From: Prorocentrum cordatum | Lineage: Eukaryota; Sar; Dinophyceae; Prorocentrales; Prorocentraceae | Direction: 5' to 3' | Length of the DNA stretch: 32,039 bases | Assembly (NCBI GenBank): GCA_963575745.1 | Contig: CAUYUJ010009809.1 | Span: 1 to 32,039 of the forward strand | In this document: in pieces, positions 9,259 to 17,790 of the stretch | How positions within the stretch are numbered: position 1 is the stretch's first letter | Layout: each line of letters starts with the position of its first letter | Translations under genes and position numbers: made by a program | The notes under the pieces: generated by a model | What the model saw: the letters and a program-made list of their open reading frames with translations, nothing else | Told to the model about the DNA's origin: nothing | Database searches by the model: none

Positions 9259-9434
9259 CTTTGGGGGCCAGTCCACAAGAAACCTTCCACAAGAAACCCA
9301 GTCCCGAACCCCCAGGACGCCCACTGAGTTTCGGTGTGGGAGCGTCACGCTCCCCATGGCAAAACCAGCGAAACCCAAGAAGCCCAGGGCACCCTGGGGG
9401 CAAACAGGGTGTTTCTTGGCATGGATCTCCACTG
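9259..9434. mobile_element. M3 TA-flanked element, copy 2
   Basis: Flanked by TA at 9257-9258 and 9435-9436. The right end ATCTCCACTG matches the inverted left end of copy 3; the left end is degraded (CTTTGGGGGCCAGTCCAC). The interior includes the palindrome-like AGGGCACCCTGGGGG and AACAGGGTGTTTCTTGGCAT. It is non-coding and 176 bp long, the same as copy 3. Confidence 0.65.
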
Positions 9435-9640
9435 TACCTCACTCCTCGTTCAAACCTGCTCATCGTGCTCGTCCTCCCCCCTCCCCCAGATCCTGTGCTC
9501 CTGCCCCATCCCAGTTCACCAGTTCATGCCCTATACCTCGTCCCGCCGCTCCCGCGGGAAGGGCAAACACGGCATGTGCTCCTCTCGGCAGGGCAGACAT
9601 GACGCGCCCCGGAAGGGCAGCCCATCCTCGTATCGCCATG

Positions 9641-10034
9641 TTCTCCTCCTTCCGACATCTCCCCGGACGCCTCTGGCATAGTAGACGATGTCTCTTTTTG
9701 TTCCGCTCCGCGGGCCGCGGGCCCCAAACACGTACCGAGACCCCTTCCCCAAAAGAGCACATAGCTTTCGTGTCCCAGAGCCACTCCTGAGGGCCCCGGT
9801 GTGCCCAAACACGGCCCCCAGGGGGCCGGCGCATCAAGAAACAAGAACAAGACGCGCGCCGCGGCCGACAACAAGAGCTCCCTCCTCCTGCAGGCTCCGG
9901 GAGCGCCCCGCCGCCCGCGGGTCCTGGATCCGGATGACCTCCCCGTGCACCGCGTTGCCCACCGACAGCAGCACGTCTTGGTGCCTCCTGCAGGGCGGCT
10001 GGCGGGCAGCACGGGGCCGCTGGCGCCCGCCGCC
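9641..10034. other. Spacer with a possible minus-strand coding remnant
   Basis: No complete gene. On the minus strand, about 9965-9870 reads QDVLLSVGNAVHGEVIRIQD, a composition more protein-like than the surrounding frames, in an open frame ending with a stop at 9834. It has no recognisable domain, and its N-terminal extension runs into duplication D1. It may be an exon remnant. Confidence 0.3.
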
Positions 10035-10745
10035 GCACCATGCGCGGACCCAGGCCGGCCTAGGTCGCGGAGCCTGGCCGGCCACGGAGTATCGCTCCCC
10101 GACCGAGGTCGGCGGAGGGCGGGGGAGCCTGGTCGGCTCCCAGGTGGCTCCCGCACCCGGGTCAGCCCAAGACTCTCGCAGGGGATTGGCCGACACCCAT
10201 CAACGCTGCCCCCCGTGACGCGACGGCGCGCTCAGGGGGGGGAATGAGAAGGGGTGTGTCTTCTCAGAAGGCTCGGAGATCCCCCCGCCTTCTGCAAAGT
10301 TTTGTTTGCCGTCCCAGGAGGCACAGAAAACCTCTCAGACTGCTTGCTCCCTCGTCTTTGAGAGAAGGCCAGGCCGGAGGATCTAGAAAAGACCTTGTTA
10401 GAGGATCGCCCGGAAATCCGAAACCGCAGAAAAGTAGGTCCTTGAGATCCCCCAGCCTTCTAAGAAGTTTTCTCGGCCTTCCTCGAAAGTGCAGAAAGTG
10501 CGAGGGCTGCTGAGAAGTCCCGCCGCCTTCTGAGAAGGCCTTCTCCTTCTCACTTCCCCCCTTAGCTCGCCGCCGAGAAACGCGAGCCCAAACTTCAGAG
10601 CCCCTTCCGAGCCCCGCCGGACTTCAGTTCCTCCCTGGCGTTGGCGATCCCGGCCTGCGCCTCGGATTTGCAGTGGATCCCAATGGGAGACTTCAACACG
10701 GACTTGCTGCAAGGGATCCCGAGGCTCTCCCCAGTGGGCTTTCCG
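10035..10745. repeat. Segmental duplication D1, copy 1
   Basis: 10035-10217 and 10498-10745 are near-identical to 12176-12357 and 12475-12722. Shared landmarks are CCGACCGAGGTCGGCGGAGG, GGATTGGCCGACACCCATCA, CTTCTGAGAAGGCCTTCTCC and GAGAAACGCGAGCCCAAACT. The middle part differs in length (about 280 bp here, about 118 bp in copy 2). Here it holds several CTTCTGAGAAGG-like palindromic phrases. Confidence 0.85.
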
Positions 10746-10922
10746 CTTACGCTTTACGCTTGCGCTTACCCGTGCGCAGTGCAAGCACCAGGCTCGGCCT
10801 CGACCTCCACCCGTCACGTGAGCCCCAACTTCAGATCGGCTGCGAGCGACCCTGGGCTCAGGTCGGGCACGTCTCCCTACGGGGGGGGGTTTGGGCGACA
10901 AATGTAAAATACTCCAGAATTG

Positions 10923-10956
<34 letters not shown>

Positions 10957-11209
10957 GTCCCCCTAATATTTCTTTACTAGTTTGAAAGATTCTTTGTGTA
11001 GAGGAACAGACCCCACTTAACCCTTGGCAAGAGTGACCTTGGGCGCGCAGCTTCGGGGCCTGGGGGGGGGGGGGGGGGCACCGCGGGCCGCGGGGGGCCC
11101 GAACCAAGCGCGCAAGCCGCGGCTCCCGCAGGGGGAGACCCCACTGGGCCCGCACCAAAGGAGGCCACGCTGGCCAAGGGTCACTCCTGCGCCGTGTGCT
11201 CGATCCAGA
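10746..11209. other. Spacer with (TA)n tract, no recognised gene
   Basis: A perfect AT dinucleotide run lies at about 10925-10953. A G-run and G+C-rich sequence follow at 11061-11115. No gene is supported on either strand. Confidence 0.5.
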
Positions 11210-11300
11210 GCACCCTTCGGAGCCCCACCGGTCCTCAGCTCCTCCCGGGCCCTGGCGATCTCGGCCCGCGCCTCGGAGAGCTGGCGCCACTCGTCGGCCG
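11210..11300 (-). repeat. Third partial copy of the D1 coding-like segment
   Basis: GAGCCCCACCGGTCCTCAGC...GGCGATCTCGGCCCGCGCCTC is a diverged match to 10600-10665 and 12585-12645. On the minus strand all three read as an amphipathic, charged helix-like peptide: SEARAEIARAREELRTGG here and CEARAEIANAREELRSGG at the 12.6-kb copy. This is probably a remnant of a once-coding coiled-coil segment spread by duplication. Confidence 0.45.
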
Positions 11301-11381
11301 CGCGCCACGCCGCTGCGGCCGCTGGCCCGCTCGGCGACGGGGGGGCGGCGGCGCGGCGCGGGGCCCCCGCGGCGAGGACGT

Positions 11382-11382
<1 letters not shown>

Positions 11383-11473
<91 letters not shown>

Positions 11474-11510
11474 CACACACTCACACTCACACACACACAC
11501 ACACTCTTCT
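11383..11510. repeat. (CA)n microsatellite
   Basis: About 88 bp of pure CA dinucleotides, then a degraded CACTCACACTCACACACA tail. The Cys/Val and His/Thr frames crossing it are artefacts. Confidence 0.95.
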
Positions 11511-12175
11511 CGCAGGCGCAAACAGAGCCATGTGGCCAGGAGGGGGAGAGGAGGAAAGAAAGGGGGGACGCCTCTCTTCGTCCGCAGCGCTGGCGGGTGC
11601 AGGCGCGGGGCCCGGTACCGGCCGCAAACTCCAAGCAAAAAGGCGTGGAGGCGGGTGGACAAGAAGAGGCCGGCCGCGGAAGCGGGAAAGTGGAAGGGCC
11701 CCAGGGAAGAGGGGGGGGAAACGACGCCGCCGCACCAGATCAGCCGTGGTGGGCTTGTTTTCCACCACAACCACCATAATTTGGAGGGGGAGGGGGTCCT
11801 CCTCCTCCTCCTCCTCCTCCTCCTCCTCCTCCTCCTCCTCCTCCTCCACCTCCCTCCCCCCTCCAACTTATGGTGATGGTGGTGGTGGTGGAAAACGGGC
11901 CCATCAAGCCGAGCGCCTCCGATCGCGCCCGGCCGCGCTCCCAGGCGTGCCTTCACGCAGCCGCGCGCCAGTCGGCCGCGCCGCGGGCGGCGTGCGCCGC
12001 GGCGCGCCCCTGCGGCAGGGCGGCGCCCCGGCCGGCGCACAGGGGCGGGGTGGCGAGGCCGATCGCCAGCGCGGCGCCGCGCGGCCGCTCCTCAGGGCGC
12101 GAGGCCGGCCGGCGCGAGGGGCGCTGCGCGCGCGCGCGCCTGGTGCAGCGCACGGGGCCGCAAGTGCCCGCCGTC
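11511..12175. other. G+C-rich spacer with (TCC)n tract
   Basis: A (TCC)n tract lies at about 11797-11847, flanked by an imperfect inverted repeat: ACCACAACCACCATAATTTGG (11764-11784, listed here for position) and, at 11866-11892, CAACTTATGGTGATGG plus GTGGTGG. The remainder (11890-12175) is very G+C-rich with no gene I can support. Confidence 0.45.
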
Positions 12176-12722
12176 GCACCAGGCGCGGACCCAGGCCGGC
12201 CAGGTCGCGAAGCCTGGCCGGCCACGGAGCATCGCTCCCCGACCGAGGTCGGCGGAGGGCGGGGGAGCCTGGTCGGCTCCAAGTGGCTCCCGCACCCGGG
12301 TCAGCCCAAGGCTCTCGCGGGGGATTGGCCGACACCCATCAACGCTGCCCCCCGATACTCGGCGGCGAACCCAGAGGTAAGTGAACAGGGGCGGGCCTTC
12401 TCAGGAAGCTCGGAAGCTCGGCCTTCGGCGATGTCTTCTCGGCCTTCCCCCAAAACGCAGACAAGTGTGCAGAGGGTGCGAGGGCTTCTGAGAAGTCCCG
12501 CCGCCTTCTGAGAAGGCCTTCTCCTTCTCACTTCCCCCCTCGCTCGCCGCCGAGAAACGCGAGCCCAAACTTCAGAGCCCCTTCCGAGCCCCGCCGGACC
12601 TCAGTTCCTCCCTGGCGTTGGCGATCTCGGCCCGCGCCTCGCATTTGCCGTGGATCCCAGTGGGAGACTTCAACCACGGCCTTGCAGTGGATCCCGAGGC
12701 TCTCCCCAGTGGGCTGTACACT
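12176..12722. repeat. Segmental duplication D1, copy 2
   Basis: Second copy of the segment at 10035-10745, about 2.1 kb downstream in the same orientation. Identity is very high in the two conserved blocks. The differences are scattered substitutions and a shorter centre. Confidence 0.85.
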
Positions 12723-12767
12723 TGCGCGACTTCCCCCCTCTCTTGCCGCCAAATCGGGTACGGCCGA

Positions 12768-12915
12768 GCCATAAGTACGATGGTGGGCCGCGCGCCACGC
12801 GAACTGACCACCCTGTGCGGCAGCGCGCGCGAAGCTGCTGAAAGCAGCCATAAGTGAAGGACGGTTGGCCGCGCGTGGCGCGAACTGACCATTCTGTGCG
12901 TCAGCGCGCGCGATG
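12768..12915. repeat. Two tandem units of about 75-79 bp
   Basis: GCCATAAGTACGATGGTGGG...GCGCGCGAAGCTG (12768-12846) and GCCATAAGTGAAGGACGGTT...GCGCGCGATGC (12847-12915) are diverged neighbours sharing GCGAACTGACCA and CAGCGCGCGCGA. Confidence 0.7.
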
Positions 12916-14030
12916 CTATTACCCTGGGGGGCAGCGCGGCGGCTCGAGCCTGCGAGCAGCCGGGACGGCCGGGGCCGTCTCGGCTGCCAGGAGGCTCCCC
13001 AAAGGCACGCAGCCCTGACCTTCCAGAGTGCCCTATCTGGGCTGCCGAAAACCCCAACAGGAATTCAGATGTCGAGATCCCGGTGTTATGTTTAAGCCCT
13101 CCTGAAAGGTCAGGGAGGCCGCGGGGGGAGGGAGTGAAGGGCACAGCAGGGCCGTGCGCCGAAGCCCACGAAGAGGCCTGGAGGGGGCGGGCCGCGGAAG
13201 CAGCCGGCAGGAGAAAGCTAAAGAATGGCGGTTAGCGCGGCTGGCACACAGGGCGCGCGGCCAGAGACGGAGTGCGCAAAGGCGCCGAGATATCCGGGCA
13301 GAAAGCGGTGTCGGAGAGACACCACGTGGCCCACGCGTACAACCGTCGCGAAGACTACAGCACACATACCACGTCCTCGACGTTGTCCGCTGGCCGTCGC
13401 AGCAAGATCGGCGACTCGCCCTCCGGCCCGGGTCAGGAATGTGCGGGCAAAGGGGCGACCGCTGCCGGGGTCCTCGCACGCGCGCGCTGCTGTCGCACAG
13501 TGCCCCTCGGGGACCTGGCTCGATCCCGCGAAGCTGCCCGGGAGGCTGCGGCGATCGGGCCCCGGGGGTTGCAGCCTCCGCGCCCCCACGCGGTCAGGCA
13601 GCAGCTTCCCGGGATGAGACGTGTACGTGCCACTCCGAGTCCGTCCTGCAAGCGAAACTCTCCCAGAAGCGTCCCTCGAAGGCCCAGGGAGGGGGCCAGC
13701 ATCAGACAAAATGGCGTGGCATTGCTTCCCCAAGGAGGCGAAAAAGGTACCGATACCGCTACTCCCCGGACCTCTCATGGGGTGCGTTCTGACCGGGATT
13801 TCGAGGCGAATCCAGCGGTGGCGACAAGGGCCTCCCAGGAGGACCAAACAGGCGAAAACAGGGCGAGGGTAGCAATATGGGTACCTTCCCTACTCTGATT
13901 TCCGTGCTCCAGCGATCCTCTCGGTGCCTCTCGGCCCCGCGGGCGTTCCCAGAAGGGTCCCGCGAGCCCCGCAAGAGAGGGCTACAAGACGGCCCCGCTG
14001 GGGTCCCAAGAAGGCCCCGCCGAGCTCGAA
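12916..14030. other. Long spacer with uninterpretable open frames
   Basis: A plus-strand frame from 13272 to 13898 has a mixed composition (starting MRKGAEISGQKAVSERHHVA), but it overlaps equally long frames on both strands. It shows no domain, signal or membrane segment. I cannot tell whether it is coding. No RNA gene or repeat stands out. Confidence 0.35.
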
Positions 14031-14032
14031 TA

Positions 14033-14208
14033 CAGTGGAGGCTAGTCCACAAGAAACCGTCGACAAGAAACCCAACCCTGAGACCCCAGGACGGCCATCG
14101 ATTTTTGGTGTGGGAACGTCACGCGTTCCAGGGTAAAACCGTCGAAACCCCAGAATCCCAGGGCACCCTGGAGGCAAGCAGGGTGTCTCTTGGCATGGGC
14201 CTCCACTG
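14033..14208. mobile_element. M3 TA-flanked element, copy 3 (best preserved)
   Basis: Flanked by TA at 14031-14032 and 14209-14210. The left end CAGTGGAGGCTAGTCCACAA and the reverse complement of the right end, CAGTGGAGGCCCATGCCAAG, share their first 10 bp exactly and most of the next 15. TA flanks and CAGTG-type ends are typical of Tc1/mariner/pogo-derived non-autonomous elements. The 176-bp interior has no coding capacity. Assignment to that superfamily rests on ends only. Confidence 0.75.
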
Positions 14209-14629
14209 TAGACACCGAGTTGGTCCAGGCGCAATCACCCGCATTCAGCCTGCCTTCTCCGACATGTCGGTTCGCTGCTGGATGTCTCGCATGGCGGGCG
14301 CCAACGAACACGAAGATCAAGTCGTGCTGGAACCCCCGTGGATCGGAGACACCCTTAAGTTGGACCTCGCTCGTGGCGTGTCGATACAGGTAGACAAACA
14401 CGCCACAGCTGTCACAAGTCCGAATGAAGATTGAAGCTGAGAGCAGTCCTGAAGCAGTGATGTCCGACCCACAGAGGCGCACCACAGGAACAACGACCAC
14501 GAGACCCACTTTGGCCAAGACCGACATGGCGAGGGGCAGGAGGAGGAAGAGCAGGAGTACGAGTGAGGTCGAGGAGGGAGGGAGGGAGGGAGGGGACGAG
14601 AGGCGAGGGATGACTGTGGTGGTTGGAAC
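14209..14629. other. Spacer downstream of the sulfotransferase gene
   Basis: A plus-strand frame to 14434 reads plausibly (DMSVRCWMSRMAGANEHEDQ and LEPPWIGDTLKLDLARG) but has no start of its own after the M3 element and no recognised domain. The minus strand is also open. This could be part of a 3' untranslated region of the sulfotransferase gene or an unrelated exon. A GGGA/GGAG-rich tract lies at 14565-14610. Confidence 0.3.
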
Positions 14630-15091
14630 TTATGGAAGGGCTGAGGAAGGAACTGTGGGACGGAAGGAGTGAGGGAAGGAGGAAGGTACCGAGACTCCCG
14701 TGCCCCAGAGCCAGCAATCGGCGAGTACTTTTGGTCGCCTCCGTGGTGGCGAATGCAGCATGGTGTACCCAAATTCTTCGAAATCGCAATGAAACACCAG
14801 ATTGATGAGTTCAATGGACTCATTTGACAACTCACTACTAGAGAGGGGCGGTTTCATTGAGGGCGGGAACGCAAAAGTGCTCATATCAAGCATGCAAGTA
14901 TCTTGATCAATTGACGGGTCACGTCGAGACAAGAAACTACAGAAAGACGTAGTAAGATTCTCCGTTCGTAAAATGTGCGCGCACTTCTTCACACCAGCTG
15001 GAGTCTGGCGGAATGCGCAGCCAGGGAGGACGATGTTGTTCTCGCGCTGATCACGGTCATCCCAAGCAGACTGCACATATCCACCACTGCT
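14630..15091 (-). CDS. Sulfotransferase, second exon (C-terminal part)
   Basis: The minus-strand frame from 15091 to the TAA at 14630-14632 continues the sulfotransferase of 15340-16305. It begins SSGGYVQSAWDDRDQ, corresponding to the segment after the CHL motif of this enzyme group. It includes GVKKCAHILRTENLTTSFCS, where 'C.HILR.ENL' is a characteristic block, and FHCDFEEFGYTML, matching the conserved 'DF..FGY' end of the fold. The start of the exon is inferred: taking the AG at 15093-15092 as acceptor keeps the frame of exon 1. AGs at 15091-15090 and 15088-15087 are alternatives. The residues after FGYTML, up to the stop, look unconserved. No ATG begins this frame, supporting an internal or terminal exon. 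The family link to exon 1 is firm; exact splice sites are not. Confidence 0.65.
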   Translation of the reverse strand, partial: SSGGYVQSAWDDRDQRENNIVLPGCAFRQTPAGVKKCAHILRTENLTTSFCSFLSRRDPSIDQDTCMLDMSTFAFPPSMKPPLSSSELSNESIELINLVFHCDFEEFGYTMLHSPPRRRPKVLADCWLWGTGVSVPSSFPHSFRPTVPSSALP

Positions 15092-15339
15092 CTTTCAGCC
15101 GTTGGCGTGTGAAGGTGAGTTTGCGCTTGCGCGTGTCGAGATAGTTGTTTGCTCATGTCGTCGTTGCGGAGCAATCGGTCGAACCCCGAAAGTTCGAGCA
15201 CAGCATGGGTTCATATATTAACCAAGTCCATCCGTCCTCACCCTGCGAACTAAAGGCATTGCCACAATCAAATGTTCGGTGGGAAGCCCCGTCACCGCTG
15301 GGGCGACCCCCCCCCCTCCCGCGGCACCCCCATAATAAC
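15092..15339 (-). other. Inferred intron of the sulfotransferase gene
   Basis: A GT-AG intron of 248 bp in phase 0 fits if the donor is TGG|GTTATT (15340/15339) and the acceptor GAAAG|AGCAG. Homology to the family stops around the CHL motif in exon 1 and resumes at GGYVQSAWDD in exon 2, and the intervening minus-strand frames have stops. Dinoflagellates also use GC and GA donors, so a donor directly after CHL is possible (CTC|GCTCGG). Confidence 0.45.
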
Positions 15340-16305
15340 CCAAGCGCCCGCCCGAGCGAGGTGGCAGATTCGCGCGTCAGCGCAGCTGGATAACTGAACC
15401 CATTGATTCAACTCCTGGGCGTTCCGAACTCCTCTGTGACGCGCTGCGCTCACGACTCGTGTGTACGGATTCCGGACGACGCAGAACGTTTGATCAGGGT
15501 CTTCCTTCCAGAAATCAGCTGAACAGTGATCTCCTGTGAGGCAAGTCCACTTGCCAGACGCGGTAAACCAAGACGAGTATCCGTGGCGAGCGGCATATGC
15601 CTTGATCGCCATGCCACCAGTTTTGGGAATATGCATGAAACGCAAACCGTAGACGGGCGATTCTTCTGGAGATGCGATGCGCATACCATTCCTTTTGGCC
15701 GACTCCAACTCCAATATAGAGAGCTGCCGAAAAACCGGCCAGCGAGATGCTGATATCAACGAGACTGGGATGGAACGCAACAAGTGCTCCACGGCCACAT
15801 AGAATGCATCGCCAACGACTGTTGTAAGGAGAAAGGCAGATATTGCCAGTACTCCGCAAGGGCAATCTCCGAGCCCCATGCTCGGCAGTCGTAGCGCGCG
15901 AAACGAAAGAGCGAGAATATGCCGCATCACACCTTCATTCGCATTTCGAGCTTGCATCCCCAGAGCGGTGAAACTATTCATCGCCAAAGCCAACTCATCC
16001 CACAGACGGCCGCCACAATCGACGTTCGCTTTGCCAATGGAAGACGCAGGAGCTGTCGATAACGCTGCCGCTGTCGCCGACCAATCCACGCCGCGATCGC
16101 CATGGCATAGGCAACAGTCAAGATAGGAGACCTCCGGGGTCCACCAGCACGTCGGGTCCCCACCGAAACTCCGGCAGCACCGCTCGTAGGTCATCCCGCT
16201 GGTCCAGCACGTCGGGTTCCCGCGGGCATCGGGCTCCGCACGGGCCGCCCGGGTGCACATCAGCAGGCCCAGCCCGAAGCTCGGGCGGCAGCGTGACAGT
16301 GCCAT
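15340..16305 (-). CDS. Membrane-anchored sulfotransferase, first exon
   Basis: Transfers sulfate from PAPS to a glycan or other acceptor, probably in the Golgi. The 322 residues from the ATG at 16305 contain, in order: a signal-like N-terminus ending near ARA (22-24); two Cys modules, GNPTCWTSGMTYERCC (29-44) and GDPTCWWTPEVSYLDCC (49-65); a hydrophobic segment (about 150-172); the 5'-phosphosulfate-binding loop FMHIPKTGG (223-231); and the 3'-phosphate-binding motif VVRNPYTRVVS (276-286). RNAQELNQWVQ and CHL follow, as in related enzymes. The frame stays open to an upstream ATG at 16380, but I prefer 16305 because it gives a signal-like start and lies just after the spliced-leader-like sequence. 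The two Cys modules look like an internal duplication, since their DNA shares CCAGCACGTCGGGT. The acceptor substrate cannot be predicted. The enzyme assignment is firm; start and 3' boundary are inferred. Confidence 0.8.
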
Positions 16306-16324
16306 GCGTCGCTGGCTCGCGAGA

Positions 16325-16350
16325 CTTGGGCCAAATATCCTTGAGCCACG
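16325..16350 (-). promoter_or_regulatory. Two tandem spliced-leader-like relics upstream of the sulfotransferase start
   Basis: On the minus strand, CGTGGCTCAAG (16350-16340) is followed, exactly 15 nt later, by ATTTGGCCCAAG (16336-16325). The start codon at 16305 lies 19 nt further on. The dinoflagellate spliced leader ends CCATTTTGGCTCAAG. The first relic matches its last 9 nt exactly; the second matches 10 of the last 11. A 15-nt spacing is what results when a leader is trans-spliced onto the AG inside an older relic. Degenerate, so tentative. Confidence 0.4.
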
Positions 16351-16380
16351 TTTGCACAGAAAGCAACAGCATGCTGGCAA

Positions 16381-17096
16381 CTGGGCCGTCGAATGTATTC
16401 ACCCCTCATCGTTTGTTTGCGCATTCTTTCCCGCTCTCCCACGACCGTCCTCTGGTGGACCCCTCGAGGCTTGTGTCATGTCACAGACGGCCCCCATTGC
16501 CACACGGACCGAGTCCCACTAGCCCGTTTGGCGTACTTGGTTTACGGGATTGTCCTATCCAGTCCCCCACCTGCCCCCTTCGGGTAATGGATTACCCCTC
16601 CCGCCAGTCAGTCAGCACGGCAAGTGAGAGGCGCGAGCGAGCGCCCAAGACGGCTCTGCATGGCTCCGGGAAGATTGGGCCAGCCAGCCCAAGATGGCCT
16701 CAAAGGTGGCGCAAGATGGTCCAAGTGCAGAGCCCAAAGGGACTCTGGAGGCCCCCAAGAGCAACCCAAGAACGTCCCACGAGGGCTCCAAGAGAGAATG
16801 TGTTGGACTCGGGCCACACGTGCTTATTGGCCGATGGCGTGGCGTCCACTAGGCTGGCCCCGGGAGGGCCCAATGGGCCCCCAAATGGGCTCCGAGAGAA
16901 CCCTGGCATGACTTTTTCGGGCACCACCAGACAAAACCCAAGATCCCCAAAATTCGGGTTGTCTCGATCTCCGTGTTGTGATCCCCCCTCTGTGTCTTAG
17001 AAATGCTCTTCCAAATCCATATTCGTGCCAACTCGAACGCGAATCAAAGAAAGGGGAGGTGTCAATCTGTTGTGTGAGGGTATGCAGATATGAACA
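16381..17096. other. Spacer upstream of the sulfotransferase gene
   Basis: No gene supported. CCAAGATGGC/CAAGATGGTCC phrases and CCAAGAG-type phrases recur at 16680-16800. Frames on both strands are open but featureless. Any promoter of the minus-strand gene would lie here; no TATA-like or other recognised motif is convincing. Confidence 0.4.
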
Positions 17097-17305
17097 AGAC
17101 GTACCAGACTAGGATGCGACCCGCACAGAAGCCCACACACTAAACTTGCATGGCTAACTATCTATGTGGACCAGTGCTACGAAACGGCACCGATGCGCAC
17201 ACCGGTCCTCGATTCCACGAGCTGGTAATGACAGGTTAAGGCCGATCCTGCTTACAACCTGCTCCATGGCTCTGAGCGGGATTTGTGTGTGTGGGGAGGA
17301 GGAGA

Positions 17306-17385
17306 GGAGTGAGAGGAGGAGGAGGAGGAGGAGGAGGAGGAGGAGGAGGAGGAGGAGGAGGAGGAGGAGGAGGAGGAGGAGGAGA
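17306..17385. repeat. (GGA)n microsatellite
   Basis: About 75 bp of GGA triplets inside D2 copy 1, absent from the matching place in copy 2 (near 19675). Confidence 0.95.
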
Positions 17386-17586
17386 CGCGGGGCGCTCTCT
17401 TCAAAACGAAGACCTGTGTGTGTGTTTTGTCTGCCTTCTGCAAGGACTCCTCCGCTGCGACCTCACACCGAGCACGCGCCCCGGCACGCCGGCGGGTGCA
17501 TGCCGCCGCTGGGCGCGCGACGTCGGCCCAAGGCCTGGCACGCCGCAAGCACTTCCCGGGGGCCGGGAACAGGGGAGCCAAACGTG

Positions 17587-17772
17587 GCATTTAAGAACCC
17601 CCCCGGCGATATCGTAGCACCGCATTTTTTATTCGATATTCCGAGGGGCCGAAATAACCGAACGATAGCTGCAGCACCCGGACACAAAGGAGGGCTCCTG
17701 GTGCCAGGTAACGCTTCCAGGGTGCGGAAGGGTTATCGATTTGCCGGAGGGGGGGGGGGGGTTCTTAAATGC
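17587..17772. mobile_element. M5 inverted-repeat element
   Basis: Bounded by GCATTTAAGAACCCCCCCGG at the left and CCGG plus A, a G run and GTTCTTAAATGC at the right, inverted with identical outer 12 bp and a length difference only in the C/G run. The 186-bp interior has no coding capacity. It ends 18 bp before M4, and the whole segment is missing from D2 copy 2. No clear target duplication is visible. Confidence 0.6.
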
Positions 17773-17790
17773 TTCCTGGGGTTAAACATA

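Larger units (their letters stand above)
8736..9640. repeat. Tandem array of three approximately 335-360-bp units
   Basis: Unit 1 (about 8736-9075), unit 2 (9076-9436) and unit 3 (9437-about 9640, shorter) share CTCGYTCAAWCCTGCTC, CCTGCCCCATCC, CATGCCCT...CGTCCCGCC and three sub-repeats of GAAGGGCAAACATGRCAT. Units 1 and 2 each end in an M3 inverted-repeat element inserted at a TA. Unit 3 reaches the same position (CATCCTCGTA, about 9625-9634) and then diverges without an M3 element. Confidence 0.75.

Noticed and set aside
16118-16402. Alternative minus-strand start MNTFDGPVASMLLLSVQTWL for the sulfotransferase
   Set aside because: It is in a different frame from the catalytic motifs and includes the spliced-leader-like sequence as codons; joining it would need an extra splice for which I see no support.
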